Shown here: one piece after another, positions 32,615-33,115 of the stretch
Layout: each line of letters starts with the position of its first letter
How positions within the stretch are numbered: the stretch's first letter is position 1
NCBI GenBank assembly: GCA_049116495.1
Contig: JAGDYV010000102.1
Coordinates: 1-33,115, forward strand
DNA: 33,115 bases
Source of the DNA: CAJQQK01 sp049116495
GTDB taxonomy: Bacteria; Pseudomonadota; Alphaproteobacteria; Rhizobiales; Hyphomicrobiaceae
Direction of reading: 5' to 3'
The notes under the pieces: model-generated
The model's database searches: none
What the model saw: the letters and a program-made list of their open reading frames with translations, nothing else
What the model was told of the DNA's origin: nothing
Program-made: the position numbers and the translations under genes

Positions 32615-33031
32615 TTATTCGCCGTTTGACAGCCAGCCGCCGCCGGCGATCAGCGGCGCATCCGATGGCACGGCGTTGAGCACGTAGACCCAACAGCGCA
32701 AGGCGCTTTGATCACCGAGCAAGGCGAGTTGCGGTACGCGTCGGTAGAGCCCCGCCGATGGATTGACCGGATCAACGTCTTCGTAGAGGTCCAGCCAGCG
32801 GAAGGTGATTGTCGCGTCGTTGAGCGCCAGCACTTCGCCGGAGACCAGGTCGCGTGCGCCGCGCGGCTCTGCCTCGACAAGGCCGGGATAATCACCGAGA
32901 TCATATAGCCGCCCCGGCGTTGATGCCTTGCCAATCAGGTCGGCCTCGCTGTGCAGGCGCGCGCGCATCGCAGCGCCGAGTGTATCGCGTGCCTCTGACA
33001 GCAGCGTGCCGTAGACGAAGAGATGGTCCAT
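32615..33031 (-). CDS. Gamma-glutamylcyclotransferase-like (AIG2) protein
   Basis: Predicted 138-residue protein of the GGCT/AIG2 fold. The signature VYGTL at residues 6-10 forms the substrate cavity, and the YEDVD...YRRVP region is in the usual place for the catalytic acid (first Glu of YED). The family cleaves gamma-glutamyl dipeptides to 5-oxoproline or related compounds, and many bacterial members are uncharacterised. I start at ATG 33031: the frame is open to 33097, but that extension runs into the palindrome at 33059-33115 and lacks a ribosome binding site. If it releases 5-oxoproline, the oxoprolinase at 4.2 kb would use it, although they are 25 kb apart and the link is only functional inference. 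Confidence 0.82.
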   Translation of the reverse strand: MDHLFVYGTLLSEARDTLGAAMRARLHSEADLIGKASTPGRLYDLGDYPGLVEAEPRGARDLVSGEVLALNDATITFRWLDLYEDVDPVNPSAGLYRRVPQLALLGDQSALRCWVYVLNAVPSDAPLIAGGGWLSNGE

Positions 33032-33058
33032 CTGTCGCTCAGTTACGGATTGCAAACT

Positions 33059-33115
33059 AGAGCCCCGAACCTTCAATTGGAACATAATTGATCCCAATTG
33101 AAGGTTCGGGGCTCT
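33059..33115. repeat. Perfect 22-bp inverted repeat at the window end
   Basis: The arm AGAGCCCCGAACCTTCAATT... (33059-33080) is exactly complementary to 33094-33115, with a 13-base loop containing an extra AATTG. It resembles the gene-spacer palindromes starting with AGAGC that are common in Hyphomicrobiales. It could also terminate the neighbouring transcript, but any T run lies beyond the window. Confidence 0.9.

Noticed and set aside
1..33115. CRISPR arrays, insertion sequences, prophage, tRNA or rRNA genes
   Set aside because: No regularly spaced repeats, transposase or integrase motifs, tRNA T-arm sequences or rRNA segments were seen.

Overview
The window looks like chromosomal DNA from an alphaproteobacterium, most likely Hyphomicrobiales or a close relative. 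The evidence is an alphaproteobacterial-type RNase P RNA, a djlA-like/ampD pair overlapping by ATGA, paired DUF1127 small proteins, a DUF2147 protein, a short bactofilin, GYF_2 and PilZ proteins, and many acyl-CoA and oxidative catabolic genes. The sequence is GC-rich with short intergenic gaps. I see no phage, transposase, CRISPR, tRNA or rRNA. The genus cannot be fixed from sequence alone.

Layout. 1-155: the 5' half of rnpB on the minus strand, cut by the window edge, with its promoter. 546-2426: a DUF2147 exported protein facing an operon of a DnaJ/TerB protein and an AmpD-like amidase. 2427-4038: an intergenic region with a perfect 22-bp hairpin, then an orphan arginine-rich exported or anchored protein. 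4168-7818: a fused hydantoinase/5-oxoprolinase. 8084-8712: two tandem DUF1127 genes with duplicated leaders and a good intrinsic terminator. 8812-11757: cytochrome P450, a coiled-coil protein, a PilZ protein and two small membrane proteins.

11785-16019: a catabolic block. A short-chain dehydrogenase lies divergent to an operon of a bifunctional enoyl-CoA hydratase/3-hydroxyacyl-CoA dehydrogenase and a class III CoA-transferase. Together these could activate and oxidise an acid; the P450 and 5-oxoprolinase nearby may feed the same type of metabolism (inference). 16043-18305: a bactofilin, a secreted HExxH metallopeptidase and a small membrane protein. 18380-23227: a minus-strand series of a molybdopterin/[4Fe-4S] oxidoreductase, a PhyH dioxygenase, a MoaD-like protein without the terminal Gly-Gly, and a PPOX-type flavoprotein.

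23482-26425: NIPSNAP, aldo/keto reductase, then a minus-strand run ndk, RidA-like, DinB-like. 26887-30372: a GYF_2/transmembrane protein followed by an ABC-F ATPase. 30373-31109: a 737-bp non-coding stretch with a conserved-looking block and a strong inverted repeat. 31110-33031: a glutathione S-transferase, a 2-keto-4-pentenoate hydratase-like protein and a gamma-glutamylcyclotransferase-like protein. The window ends in a perfect 22-bp inverted repeat.

Most of the window is ordinary chromosomal content. The best candidates for something undescribed are the 30.64-30.99 kb intergenic block, the two long palindromes, the duplicated DUF1127 leaders, the MoaD-like protein lacking Gly-Gly, and the arginine-rich orphan. 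No complete novel defence or mobile system is visible.
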